64,000 nt of DNA from Dama dama (Eukaryota; Chordata; Mammalia; Artiodactyla; Cervidae), in the NCBI RefSeq assembly GCF_033118175.1, contig NC_083691.1, positions 15,597,001 through 15,661,000 of the forward strand, written 5' to 3'. A model generated the notes under the pieces. The model was not told where the DNA came from. It worked only from the letters and a program-made list of their open reading frames with translations, and ran no database searches. How positions within the stretch are numbered: the first letter of the stretch is position 1; each line of letters opens with the position of its first letter. Shown one piece after another: positions 44,271 through 56,189 of the stretch. The translations under genes were made by a program, and so were the position numbers.

Positions 44271-45611
44271 GAAGGTACAGTCTATGTGGGGAGGACAGGT
44301 ATTCATTTTGTAGCTCTGAAAATGATTGATGGGCTATGTTTATGGTGAGAAAACTCCAAGAGGAGCATAGGCATCCCCAAGCTCTAAAGGAGAACTAACT
44401 CCGCTCCATCCAGGTGCTGGGAGAGGCTCCCTGGGCTGGCATTGACCCTACCTGTGTTAAAATTTGCCTTACATTCCACTTCTGCCCCAGCAGACCCCCA
44501 ATAAGACCGTGAACATCTCTGTGATCTCTGTAAAAAGAAGTTGCTCAGAAAGCCATGGTGTGCATCTGTGGTGACCTTGAGGAAAGCCCGCTGATTTGGG
44601 GACCCTGATGGTTTGGTGCCGGCGTTGGGTCCAGAGGTGGGATCAGAGGCCGGCAGGCTGCTCGGTCAGGACACAATTCTCCAGCCACACCAGCGCATGA
44701 AGAACCGGAAGTCCCAAACTGGACCTCTGCAGATCTGGAAAACAACTGGCTGCGCACTGTTCAGTCAGACACACCTATGCTTCTTGATGTGTGTGTGTGT
44801 GAAGTGCTTATAAAGAGCAGACGCGGGACTGAAGAGGGGCTTACATCGATAACTACAGTCACTGACACTCCTCTGCCTGGGAGGTTATTCCTCTCACCTC
44901 AGTGCTGGAGAGCGACCCAGAACCTGCAGAGTGAGTGTCAGGGTCCAGTTCCCGACCTGCCAAAGCCTCTGGCAGGTCCAAACGGAGAATGCAAAGCTTG
45001 CCCTTATGACTGGGACTTGGGGAAGGCTTCTTCAGTTCTCATGAATATTTAGTCTAATTCTGGCCAAAGGCTCACAGCCTTGCAGGTCTCCTCCAGCCCA
45101 CACATCACTGTGGACTCGCCTGTAACAAGCACCAGGTTGGCTTCTGGGAAGTAGCAGGGGACACACAAAGTCCTTCTTTTCATGCAACAAGGAGGGGAGA
45201 CACTACGTAAACAAATACACGTAAGTCTGTCAGTGACGAGCACTTATGTGGGCTGAGGATATAGAGAGGGTTTCTGCAAAAATGGGAAGGCTTTGCTGTA
45301 GGACACAGGACTGCAGGATGGCCGGGAAGGTCCCTGTGTCTCGATGACACTTGAGCTGAGCTGAGTGGAGGGTGGTGAAGAGAGCTGATGAAAGAGCCAG
45401 GGAGGGGGTACAGTGAATGCAAAGGCCCTGAGGTGGACATGCACTTGACATATGTGAGGAAGAGCGAGGATAGCTCCCCAGGCTGGAAAATAACACATTA
45501 GGAGGTAGGATGTGGCTGTTAAGGCAGACGAGCAAAAAAGGGCTTTGAGGAAAGAGACAGAAGAACTGTCAAATGCAGACATCAGAACCTAGCAAGGGTA
45601 CGTATTTAGCA
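44271..45611. other. Unique sequence, no supported gene
   Basis: Minus-strand frames of 86-112 codons at 45180-45582 overlap one another in three frames and show no domain. Confidence 0.35.
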
Positions 45612-45803
45612 CCACTTAGGGTGGCTCAGAGGTTAAAGCTCAGGGTTCGATCCCTGGGTCGGGAAGATCCCCTGGAGAAGGAAATGGCAACCCACTCCAG
45701 TATTCTTGCCTGGCGAATCCCATGGACAGAGGAGTCTGGTAGGCTACAGTCCACGGGGTCGCAAAGAGTCGGACACGACTGAGCGACTTCACTCACTTCA
45801 GTA
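45612..45803 (+). mobile_element. Bov-tA SINE with internal deletion
   Basis: Plus-strand copy missing about 30 bases after GGTTAAAG in the tRNA-like part; the rest is well preserved. Confidence 0.92.
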
Positions 45804-46156
45804 GTGTCAGTTCACCATCCCACCCGTCCTGTCCCTCTGAAGGACTGCATTGTACCTAGCACTATAATTAGTTGCTATCTATATGATAAAGCTAACTTGC
45901 TAATATGAGTTTATATTTATATTCAGCACTCAATTTGTTTTGATTCCAAAAGCATCAGTTAGCCCTTAGTACATAGAAGACGCTATGCTGGATGTGGGGA
46001 CTAAAGAGATGACTCATTCAGTGTCATCACTTCCCCAGGATTCACCACCTTGCCACAGAGAAAAAGATGTAAGTCTGTATCTTGATTAAGAAACAGGGAC
46101 ACGCTGATAGATGAATGGATAAAGAAGATGTAGTCCACATGTACAATGCAATACTG
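45804..46156. other. Unique spacer
   Basis: No recognised feature. Confidence 0.35.
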
Positions 46157-46362
46157 CTGTGTGTGCTCAGCTGTGTCTTACCCTTTTAGACCTCGTGTAC
46201 TGCAGCCCACCAGGCTCCTCTGTTCTTGTGATTCTCCAGGCAAGAATACCACAGTGCATTGACATTCCCTTCTCCAGGGGATCTTCCCGACTCAGGGATC
46301 GAACCCTGGTCTCCTGGTTTGCAGGCAGAGTTTTTACCACCTGAATCACCAGGGAAGCCCCA
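46157..46362 (-). mobile_element. Bov-tA SINE
   Basis: Minus strand, from GTGTGCTCAGCTGTGTC to ACCAGGGAAGCCC. Confidence 0.93.
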
Positions 46363-46791
46363 GTATGGCTTGTGTCCTTATAAATGGGGAAGTTTGAACA
46401 CGGACACATGCACAGAGTGAATTCATGTGAAGATTAAGTCAGAACTTGGTATGAAGCATCTGTAAGTCAAGACACGCCAAAGACTGTCAGCAAAGCCCCC
46501 GAGGGAAGGAGAGAAGTTGAAACTGACCTCGCTCTCAGCCTCAGATGGGACCAACCCTGCCGACACCTTGACTTCAGACTTCTGGCTCCAGAGCTGGGAG
46601 ATGACAAGCTTCTGTCATTTAAGCTGCCCGGTCTTCGGTACTTTGTCCCAGCAGCCCAAGCAAGCTCATACTTTTACTGTCTTACCTGCCATTTCCTTTA
46701 ATCACAGAATGCTTCCAACTCCATAGGCTCAGATCCTCGACTCCTCTTTCTCGCACACTGCACAGAAATGACAAGTTAATATTTATCTGGG
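46363..46791. other. Unique spacer
   Basis: No recognised feature. Confidence 0.35.
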
Positions 46792-47103
46792 AAAGTGAAA
46801 GCCGCTCAGTCTTGTCCAAATCTTTGCGACCCTGTGGATTGTACAGTCCATGGAATCCTCCCAGCCAGAATACTGGAGTGGGTAGCCTTTCTCTTCTCCA
46901 GGGATCTCCCAACCCGGGGATCGAACCCAAATCTCCCACACTGCAGGTGGATTCTTTCCCAGCTGAGCCACAAGGGAAGCCCAAGAATACTGGAGTGGGT
47001 AGCCTATCCCTTCTCCAGCAGATCTTCCCAACCCAGGAATTGAACCAGGGTCTCCTGCATTGCAGGTGGGTTCTTTACCAACTGAGCTGTCTGGGAAGGA
47101 CAT
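46792..47103 (-). mobile_element. Bov-tA SINE plus partial second unit
   Basis: A full minus-strand unit (46792-46982) is followed without spacer by the 5' two-thirds of a second unit (AGAATACTGGAGTGGGTAGCC... to CTGTCTGGGAAGGAC). Looks like a head-to-tail partial duplication or a one-in-another insertion at the unit's end. Confidence 0.88.
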
Positions 47104-47837
47104 CCACAGTTACACTAAGAACATCAGGGAGATGTGCGTTAGTGGGTCATAGACTCTATATTTTGGGGAAACCAGCATGGAGCTCTGGCAAGATGAAGCC
47201 ATGCGGAGAGAGCAGCGGGGGAAGGTGCAGAGGAGAGCGTCCCCTGTCCTGGCATCCCTGGCTCACTACAGAGTGCTCCTGGGAACACGGCCTGGGCTCG
47301 GGGAAGTGGGGGAGTGTGCTTGGCAGAGACACGTCACGTGCAAATGATGGCACATAGTCACACTTGTCATACCCGGGAAGCAGCTTCAGGCACAGCAACT
47401 GAATGTCGATGGGGACAGGAGTGGGAAAGCCACCCCTCCTGCCACTTGCCACTCCGCATCCCCCGTAGGTGCTGTCTCTGCAGTCACAGCTCCACCGTCT
47501 TAAGAGGCTGATTTGTCTACACCATGGGGATGACAGACAGCATGGCACAGATACAGAACTGAAGAGGACCACGTGCTGCCTTCCCCCGAATGCCGCCTGT
47601 GGGAGACTTGACATCACCCAGAAGAGAAGCAGGGCCTGCAGGACAAACACATCATTTCCCAAAGTGAAAAGTGGCAACTTCATAGCATTTCTTATGTTAC
47701 AGTATTTACCATATTATCTGAGTCAGAGTGGCCAGAGGGTATTTTTTTTTCTTGTGGAAATGAAGGCAGTGATTTTTAAAATATGTGAGCTTTTTAAAAC
47801 TTTATTTAAAATATTTATAGACATATTTAAATATTTG
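47104..47837. other. Unique sequence with a 175-codon minus frame of unknown nature
   Basis: An ATG-initiated frame lies on the minus strand at 47156-47683. It is Ser/Leu/Cys-rich and I recognise no family or signal; probably chance. Confidence 0.25.
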
Positions 47838-48612
47838 TTGGTTTTGTTCAATTGCTCAGTCATGTCTGATCTTTGCGACCCCATAGACTGCAGCACGTCG
47901 GGCTTCCCTGTCCTTCATCATCTCCTGGAGATTGCTCAAACTCATGTCCATTAAGTTAGTGGTGCCATTCAACCATCTCATCCTCTGTTGTCCCCTTCTC
48001 CTCCTGCCTTCAATCTTTCCCAGCATCAGGATCTTTTCTAATGAGTTAGTTCTTCACATCAGGTGGCCAAAGTATTGGAGCTGCAGCTTCATCATCAGTC
48101 CTTCCAATGAATATTCAGGGTTGATTTCCTTTAGGATTGACTGGTTTGATATCCTTGCAATCCAAAGGACTCTCAAGAGTCTTCTCCAACAGTACAGTTC
48201 CAAAGCATCAGTTCTTCAGTGCTCAGCTTTCTTTATGGCCCAAGTCTCACATTCATACATGACTACTGGAAAAACCATAGCTTTGACTATACAGACCTTT
48301 GTCAGCAAAGTAATGTCTCTGCTTTTTAAAATGCTGCCTTGATTGGTCGTAACTTTTCTTCCAAGGAGCGAGCATCTTTTAATTTCATGGCTGCAGTCAC
48401 CATCTCCAGTGCTTTTGGAACCCAAGAAAATAAAGTCTGTAACTGTGTCCATTGTTTCCCCATCTATTTGCCATGAAGTGATGGGACTGGATGCCATGAT
48501 CTTAGTTTTTTGACTGTTGAGTTTTAAGTCAACTTTTTCACTCTACTCTTTTCACCCTCATCAGGAGGCTCTTTAGTTAGTTCCTCTTCACTTTCTGCCA
48601 TAAGGGTGGTAT
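47838..48612 (-). mobile_element. BovB 3' fragment
   Basis: Minus-strand copy reaching into the RT C-terminal region (frame 48216-48497 with SSPITSWQIDGETMDTV and VVMYECETWAIKKAEH). Confidence 0.92.
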
Positions 48613-48789
48613 AATTTAAATATTAAGTGAAGTGAAATAAAAGAAGTACTCCTCCGTTCCTTTTGGATGTTAGTTTCCAAATTTGCCACACAGAATTTTC
48701 AGGAAAAAGCCAAGGAACTAGACTTGAGAAAAAAAGCTTAATTTCTTCATCTCAGAAAATTAATCTGAATCGATCAGGATAAGTTATGA

Positions 48790-48968
48790 TGAAAGTGAAT
48801 GCCAGTCATGTCTGACTCTTTGTGACCCTATGGACTATACAGTCCATTTAACTCTCCAGGCCAGAATACTGGAGTGAATAGCTTTTCCCTTCTCCAGGGG
48901 ATCTTCCCAACCCAGGGATCAAACCCAGGTCTCCCGCACTGGGGGTGGATTCTTTACCAGCTGAGCCA
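48790..48968 (-). mobile_element. Bov-tA SINE
   Basis: Minus strand, from GAAAGTGAATGCCAGTC to AGCTGAGCCATC; slightly shortened at the 5' end of the element. Confidence 0.9.
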
Positions 48969-50235
48969 TCTTATGGTGTGATGACAGAAAAGAAAAAATG
49001 GTGTCTCCGGCTCACATCCTGAACTATTTACATCAGTCAGGACCGCAAAGCCATACGTCACTCCAGAACCCGGGCTACTACTAGAAGTGTCTCTGGTCAC
49101 CCCAGAGTCTGGAGCAGCAGCAGGTACGCTTGCCCAGGAATGCCCCCTGTCAAGTCTCCTTGAGCACCATTGGCTGAAACTGGTCACATGGCCCCATACA
49201 AGCCTGAGATCAAGGAAATGAAAGTCTGTGATCAGAGGGTGAAAAGCCACACATGGACTGAGAAACACTCATGAGGAATACACCTCTTAGATAACGTCAG
49301 TTTCATGAAGAGAAAGGTTGTGATTCAAACCTACATCAGGTATTACTTACTGATAAGTAGGTGAGATTATACAGGACACTTGTCTTATGCAAACATTATC
49401 ATTTTCTTTGTTTTCTGTAACTGAGCACAATTTCTCTATCAAACCTCTACTTGGCCCAAAGGCAGAAACTTACTATTAGACAATAAGGATCAATTTAGTC
49501 ACATAGATGCTTATTTAGTTCAGTGTTTTGTAGAAATTACAACAAAGGACTGGCTTCTCTGGCAAAGGGATATGATTTCTCCAGTCACTACATCTGACCA
49601 TGTGGGCATTTTCCCAAGTGTGTATTATACTCTTTCTGGAGGTCCTGAATGTCTGAGCACTTGGCAATCACTGCAAGGCAGGGGCCCTCATCTGGGTCCT
49701 GTCTTTCGGGTCATGCATTATTCTTGCTATGTGAAAGAGAGGCACCGACTTCTTCCTCTGATGAACTGGAGGGGATGGCAACCTCTCTGCTCAGCTCCCC
49801 TTCTCCCTGGGCTCACAGCTCCCTGGGGGTTACAGGGGAATGTTGCAACTTACTCACTCTGGTCTGTTATCGATCAGGGGCTGGGTGTTGGGGTGTGAGC
49901 AGGTGAGTGGCTTACGTTGCACATTGACCCTGCAAGTGTTCACACATCTCTCTCTTTACACCCAGAAGCCCGGGACTCACTGCTTGTGTTCTTTCTTCCC
50001 TGTTTCTATCATAACAACTCACCTGTGAAAGTTAATGTCTCATTTGAATGGAAAGGATGATGAGGTCAAAAGGCATGGTAACACTGCACTGATTCACATT
50101 TTAAATATTATCAAGACACACATGGAGATGCATCTAAGGAAACATGCAGTCTCAATAATAGTTTTCCCAATGAGACAATCACGAGCTTAGATTTCTGAAG
50201 GCCTGAGATCAAATCTCCATTCAGACAGCGCTCAT
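48969..50235. other. Unique sequence, no supported gene
   Basis: Frames of 62-108 codons without domains. Confidence 0.35.
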
Positions 50236-50444
50236 GCTCACACTTATGCTCAGTTGCTCAGTTGTGTCTGACTCTTTGTGCACCCAGGGACTGTAGTCGT
50301 CCTCTGCCCATGGGATTTCCCAGGCAAGAATTCTGGAGCAGGGTGTTATTTCCTCCTCCAAGGGATCTTCCCAACCCGGGGATCCAATCTGTGTCGTCTG
50401 TATTGGCAGGCAGATTCTTTACCATGAGGGTCATCTGTGAAGCC
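50236..50444 (-). mobile_element. Bov-tA SINE
   Basis: Minus-strand, diverged copy (TTGTGTCTGACTCTTTGTG, GGGATCTTCCCAACCC). Confidence 0.92.
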
Positions 50445-50809
50445 CGTTTAGACAGCGACTGGTTCCCTAAGATGGGGCAAAGTAGTCCATCTGTCTAGGT
50501 TTTATTTTTCTGGAAAATATCTGGTGCAAACCAGTGCTGGAATAGAATGGATAGTCAATAAATAATAGTCCTCATTAGTGCTATTAATATACTACTATTA
50601 ATTCATTAGTGAGTAATGGTAGGAGGGCTGCTGGTGATCCATCTCATGGAAAGATGGGAAATTGTATCAAATCTGTGCTTCACAATGCAACAGAATGTAA
50701 ATGAATTCAAGAAAATCACTAGTTACTAAGTTCTTCTGTTATACTAGAAACATATAAACAGAAAAAATTAAAAATCACAGAAATGATATAATGTTGGGAT
50801 TTGCTTCAA
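50445..50809. other. Unique spacer
   Basis: AT-rich, nothing recognised. Confidence 0.35.
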
Positions 50810-50824
50810 AATAATCTAGTAGAT

Positions 50825-51015
50825 AAACAACAAGGTCCTAGTGTATACCACAGGAAACTAAATTCAAAATTATAATAAACTGTAATGGAAAACTGAAAAA
50901 GAATATCTCTCTCTATATATATAATCTACATGTGTATATATATATATTACTGAATCACTTTGCTATATAGCAGGAACTAACACAACATTGTAAATCAACT
51001 GCAATTCAATAAAAT
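50825..51015 (+). mobile_element. L1 3' end insertion
   Basis: Short 5'-truncated L1 (AAACAACAAGGTCC, GAATCACTTTGCTATA, AACTAACACAACATTG). Flanked by the perfect 15-base TSD AATAATCTAGTAGAT (50810-50824, 51016-51030). Confidence 0.9.
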
Positions 51016-51550
51016 AATAATCTAGTAGATGAGTTATTAATGAAAAGAGTGGCTATGAATAATGGATTATTAAAGTGGGATCTGTCCTGAATATTCATTG
51101 GAAGAACTGATGCTGAAGCTGAAACTCCAATACTTTGGCTACCTGATGTAAAGAACTGACTAATTTGAGAAGACCCAACTAATTTGAGAAGACCCTGATG
51201 CTGGGAAGGATTGAAGGCAGGACGAGAAGTGGACAACAGAGGATGAGATGGTTGGATGGCATCACCAACTCTGTGGACATGAGATTGGGTGAACTCCAAG
51301 AGCTGGTGATGGACAGGGAGGCCTGGTGTGCTGCAGTCCATGGGGTCGCAGAGAGTCGGACATGACTGAGCGACTGAACTGACTAACTGATACGTATTAT
51401 CTACATGTATATGTGTATAACTGAATCGCTTTGCTATATAGCAGGAACTAACACAACATTGTAAATCAACTGCAATTCAATAAAATAATAATCTATTAGA
51501 TGACTTATTAATGAAAAGAGTGGCTATGAATTATGGATTATTAAAGTGGA
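50924..51550 (+). repeat. ~155-base direct repeats flanking a BovB fragment
   Basis: Copies at about 50924-51079 and 51396-51550 are highly similar. Both contain the last part of the L1 insert and its unique flank (ATGAAAAGAGTGGCTATGAAT). The BovB fragment fits exactly between them. Confidence 0.88.
51080..51392 (+). mobile_element. BovB 3' fragment between long direct repeats
   Basis: Plus strand, from GATCTGTCCTGAATATTC to the CTGACTAACTGA tail. Contains a 19-base-period internal duplication of ACTAATTTGAGAAGACCC (51159-51176 and 51178-51195). Confidence 0.92.
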
Positions 51551-51633
51551 AACATGAGATTTGTTGTATCTCTTTTTCTATATGTTGGAAATTTTCTATT
51601 ATATATTTTTTTTAATCACTGGTGCACATAATA

Positions 51634-52082
51634 TTGTTGTTATTCAGTCATTAAGCTGTGTCCAGTTCTTTGTGACCCCATGGAATTCAGCATGCCAGTT
51701 CCTCTGATCCCGCTATCTCCTAGAGTTTGCTGAAAGCAATGTCCACTGAGTCAGTGATGCTATTTAACCATCTCATCCTCTGCCACCCCCTTCTCCTTTA
51801 GCTTTCAATCTTTCCCAGCGTGAGGGTCTTTTCCAGTGATTTGTCTCTTTGCCTCAGGTGACCAAAATATTGGAGCTTCAGCTTCAGCGTCAATCCTTCC
51901 AATGACTATTCAGGATTGATTTCCTTTAGGATGGACTGGTTTGATTTCATTGCAGTCCAAGAGACTCTCAAGAGTCTTCTTCAGTGCCACAATTCAAAAG
52001 CACCAATTTTCCGGCTCTCAGCCTTCCTTATGGTCCAACTGTCACATCTGTATATGACTTCTGGAAAAACCATAGCTTTTGA
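51634..52082 (-). mobile_element. BovB 3' fragment
   Basis: Minus-strand, fairly diverged copy (TTGTTGTTATTCAGTC start, GGAAAAACCATAGCTTT end). Confidence 0.88.
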
Positions 52083-52636
52083 AGCCAAACAGACAAGGTG
52101 GTTTTATACTTATGAGTATGCTGAATTAAATCGCCTTTACAAATCATTACCTCTTTAAATCCCCCTTCCTACCATGGGGATGTCTCATGAAATTTACATG
52201 GAATTTGAAGATCCTAAAAGGGAAAAAAATTACTTAAAGTGACTTTATTAGATGAAATGTAACAGTTACCACTTTAAAATAATTGGTTTTTTTTAAGTCT
52301 AATGAATTTCAGACTTACATATATTATTAATTAGATACATATTTGTTAGATTCTTATTAATAAAGCTAATTTATTACATTAGAATATATCTTCAGTACCT
52401 CTTACAGGCTAATCATTCTGTAAGAGATACACTCTCTCATGTTGCCCCACAATGTTCTGTAAGTATGAATATTCCCACCTTAAGGAAGGAAGGAAATCAA
52501 GGAGCAAAAATCTTAAGCAGCTAGTTTGAAGAAACTCAGCTACTAAATGACTCTTCATAACCAGCTGTCTCTGGCCCTGATCCTTTCTCTGTGCCTTCTC
52601 TGCTGTTCATTAAACACATAGACACCCCTCTTAGAT
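52083..52636. other. AT-rich unique sequence
   Basis: No recognised feature. Confidence 0.35.
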
Positions 52637-52832
52637 GTGGTCAGTTGTGTCCGTCTCTGCAGCCCATGAACTGTAGCCCACCAGGCTCCTCTGTCCTTGG
52701 GGTTTTCCAGGCAAGACTACTGGAACAGGTTGACATTTCCTTCTCCAGGAGATCTTCCCAACTCAGGGATTGAACCCATGTCTCCTGAATTGGCAGGTGC
52801 ATTCTTTACCACTAGTGCCACCTTGGAAACCC
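52637..52832 (-). mobile_element. Bov-tA SINE
   Basis: Minus-strand copy ending CACCTTGGAAACCCC. Confidence 0.9.
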
Positions 52833-53769
52833 CTGATTCCACTCTTAAATATGAATCTATAGTTGAGGCTATCCAATTAGGTCAATTGTGAGAATAGCCC
52901 CTAAAAATCAGCTTTTGGTGATGTTTATTACAGGCAAGTAGGATGTGTGGCTGGTGTGAGCTCTGACCTACAGGCTGCTGCCCAGCTGCGACATCAGCTG
53001 CCTCTTAGAGGCCCTGCCCGTCCTGTTCTGACTGCACTGTGCCCAGGCCCCAGGCGAGGCCCATGCCTCGGGGGCCCTGGCCCTCAAGGTGCACCCCTCA
53101 ACCGGCCTGCTGGGCAGACCACCCAGCCATCAGCAGTCCTGCCGTGACAGCACATCTGGACAGCTCCTTGCTGACCCCTGTGGCCAGCCTGTGTGCCCTC
53201 TGGGGGACTGTTACCCTGTGGACTTTGCCCCTCCGAACTGCATTTATCAGTGGTGCTCATGTGTTTATACATCGGCTTCCACTGATTATGGGTTCGTGTC
53301 CCCTGTGTTTACAGCTATGTCACTCACCTAGCATGCTCAGCACTGTGCATCCGGCCTCCCAGAGGACTGGAGCTCAGCACCAGATTCCTGCATCCCTCCC
53401 ACTTCATCTAGCCCGTCAACACGTCTGTCTACACCACACGGACTCGTGTAGGTTCTGGTCAAATGGTTATTAACAAATGACCTGATGAACTTTGAACAAG
53501 TAGTGTTGATTGCCCATCGAGTCCAATGAAGAAGTGGATTTGGTGAATGAGTGTGTGTGTGTGTGTATGTGTGTGTGTGTGTGTGTGCGCGCACGCGCGT
53601 AAGAGAGACAGGGTGCATGGGTGCACGGCATGCAGGTGAACTGTGTTATACTGAATTTGGGGAGGCCTGAGTTCTGCTCATTGGTCAACCACTCACCCAC
53701 CATATGGTCCCTGGCTGATCCCCGAACTGCTCTGGCCCCGCAGTCTTCTATGTTCTATGTGGTGTCAGG
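52833..53769. other. GC-richer unique stretch and (TG)n/(CG)n microsatellite
   Basis: At about 52940-53260 three overlapping plus-strand frames (66, 144 and 80 codons) look protein-like in composition, but none matches a family I know. A TG run turning into alternating CG lies at 53551-53600. Confidence 0.4.
53551..53600 (+). repeat. (TG)n-(CG)n alternating purine-pyrimidine tract
   Basis: About 36 bases of TG followed by GCGCGCACGCGCG; potential Z-DNA former. Confidence 0.9.
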
Positions 53770-53974
53770 ACTCAGAATAAGGGCTCTGACATTTAAGAAT
53801 CTGAGTCTGGCTTGCATTCAGGCTATACGGCCTGGCCCCCTGACAAGTCACTTAACACCCCTCTGACTCAGTTTCCTTATCTGTGAAAAGGGAGTAACGG
53901 TCCTCATGTCAGAGCTTCTTATGGGGATTAAAGAAGATAATAAATGCAAAGCATTTAAATAGCCTGATGCCTGG
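53770..53974 (-). mobile_element. MIR SINE
   Basis: Reverse MIR core: TCACTTAACACCCCTCTGACTCAGTTTCCTTATCTGTGAAAAGGG (from 53848), then TAAATGCAAAGCATTTAAATAGCCTG. Confidence 0.85.
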
Positions 53975-54178
53975 CAGGGCATGCTTAGTTGCTCAGTCAT
54001 GCAGGACTTTAGACTTTAGTCCACCAGGCTCTTCTGTCCATGGGATTTTTCAGGCAAGAATACTGGAGTGGGTTGCCATTTCCTCCTCCAGGGGATTTTC
54101 CTGACCCAGGAATTGAACCCACATCTCCTGTGTCTCCCATATTGCAGACAGGTTCTTTACCCACTGAGCCATCAGCCT
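53975..54178 (-). mobile_element. Bov-tA SINE inserted at the edge of MIR
   Basis: Minus strand. TSD AGCCTGATGCCTGG (53961-53974) and AGCTTGATGCCTGG (54179-54192), 13/14. Confidence 0.94.
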
Positions 54179-54301
54179 AGCTTGATGCCTGGGACACAAA
54201 ACATGTTTCCCAGGGGGTCATTTTTTTTTTTTTTCCTCACTTCTCTAATCCCAGGACTTGTTGAGATACTTGAACAAGGTAACTGTGGTGTAAATAACAA
54301 A

Positions 54302-54509
54302 GCAACAAACAACTCAGTTGTGTCTGACTCTTTGTGACCCCATGGACTGTAGCCCGCCAGGTTCCTCTGTCCATGGAATTTCCCAGGCAAGAGTATTGGA
54401 GCGGGTTGCCATTTCTATCTCCAGGGGATGTTCCCGACCCAGGGATCGAACCTGCATCTCTTGTGTCTCCTGATTGGCAGGTGGGCTCTTTACCATCACC
54501 TAGGGAGCT
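54302..54509 (-). mobile_element. Bov-tA SINE
   Basis: Minus-strand copy (TTGTGTCTGACTCTTTGTG to CACCTAGGGAGCTC). Confidence 0.93.
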
Positions 54510-55619
54510 CAGTCCTAAAAGAGAAAAGGGTTGATGTGTATGAAAAGAACTTCCTCCCTGGCCTCAGGTTTGCTCCGTTTTCATCAGCCCACGGTCCTGC
54601 AGTGATGGGGTTGGTGCTGGAGGAGCTGAGTGGAGGAAGTAACCCAACAGACTGGCAGAGAGTGGGAAAGAGTATTCCTGTGATTTGGGGAGAAAACAAA
54701 TTGTTTGGTTATATTTTTACCTCCCTCCCCACTCCATTTTAACAATGTCTTTGTGTTGATGATACGTTTAAAAGTCTTAGAAATCACTTTTCTCCCCAGG
54801 AGTCTTCAGTCTTTTCATTTTTTTATAGCTTCTGTCCCATCCTGCTGCAAACATCCAGAGAAATTCCACACTAGCAATATGCAACAATCAAGTCAATCAA
54901 GGGATGCTGGACATAAAGCATCAGTTTAGGGGGCAAGTGTATCAAAACAGCAAAACTTGAAGGGAAATGGAGGGTCATCCCGCAAGAATCAAGGGGGTCG
55001 ATGGGTCTGAGCCCCTCCTCTGGGCAATGCTGGCTGTGTCACCACCAGCAGAGACATGGCTCCAACTCATCAAGTTGGGTGCCAGGGCACCTGATGGAGC
55101 AGCCACCATTCAGTAACCAAGTGCCCTCCCAGCTTCTCTCCTAAAGCCCGCGGGCGGGCAGGGAGAGGCAGTCTCAGGACAGTAAGCAGCTTCAGAGAAA
55201 GAAAACGTGGCTTCTTGGGACCTGGTTGTGGGATGGGTGGAGTTCACCTTGGAGGCGTTGCCCCAACGTGGTCCGGGCTTTTTCCCCACACAGTGCTGAC
55301 CTTCTGAGATTGAAAACCTGAAAACCGGGCTGAAGGCATTTGAATGGGCCCAGAGGACCCCTGCCAGCCCAAGCCCTGCCTGCTTTGTCATGGCTTTCAG
55401 AATCAGGGAGGAAGCGTGCATAAGAAAGCAGAGGACTGGGCTGGCTTCCTCCAAAACACTCCTCCTAGAATAGGGGCTTATGAATTCCAAGTGTTCCTGC
55501 AGATAATGGCATACTGCAGGTATGGACAAGGAGCTCTGAAATGTCACTAAGAAGGCCTGTCAGTTGTGTTTCTCTATTTTTCACTGCAAATAAGAAGCAA
55601 AGGGGAGAAAGCTTTTGTC
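54510..55619. other. Unique sequence, no supported gene
   Basis: A 145-codon minus frame (55110-55547) has no recognisable domain. Confidence 0.35.
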
Positions 55620-55770
55620 CGTGGAGCCAAAGGCTGACTCTAATGCTGACTCCAAGACCTGGGAAAGTAATTTAACCCTTCAGACCCTTAGCTCACTGTT
55701 TCAATTGTCATAATGAGGATAATGACAAGGAGAATCACATAAAAGAATATATGCACATTGCTTCTAAGTC
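55620..55770 (-). mobile_element. MIR SINE, diverged
   Basis: GACCTGGGAAAGTAATTTAACCC, CAGACCCTTAGCTCACTG, and ATAATGAGGATAATGAC match a reverse MIR core loosely. Confidence 0.6.
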
Positions 55771-56189
55771 TTTAAATACTATACAAGCAAAGAATATATT
55801 ATTTCTCATAGTTAAAGATTCTAATATCGTTTGCATTGCTTTGCTTCTGTTGTAGAAACCCACTTCTTAATTGCAGCAAATGATTTGTGGAAAGCATATA
55901 CAAGCATAAAAAAGAAACGAAAATATTTTCATGTGATTCTGCAGTCCAGATTTAGCCATTGTAAATATACTGTTTATCCCCCCCCCCCACTTTTTTTTTG
56001 TCTTGTGTGCAAGCAGCATGTGAGATCTTACTTCCCCTACCAAGGATTTAGCCCTCGCCCCTTGCATTGGAAGTGCAGAGTCTTAAACACTGGACTGCTT
56101 TTTAGTATTTACATGAGTTTGGTGTTACAGCCTGTGTGATTTTTAAAAATTTATTTTAAACCCAAGGCTTTTACAGGTTGCTTTAGAAT
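55771..56189. other. Unique spacer with a C run
   Basis: C-run at about 55978-55989 followed by a T run; nothing else recognised. Confidence 0.35.

Noticed and set aside
47156..47683. 175-codon minus-strand frame with ATG
   Set aside because: No recognisable domain, no promoter or splice context, surrounded by repeats; recorded as unique sequence only.
53551..53600. Alternating TG/CG tract as a regulatory element
   Set aside because: Simple microsatellite; Z-DNA potential is generic and nothing nearby suggests a role.
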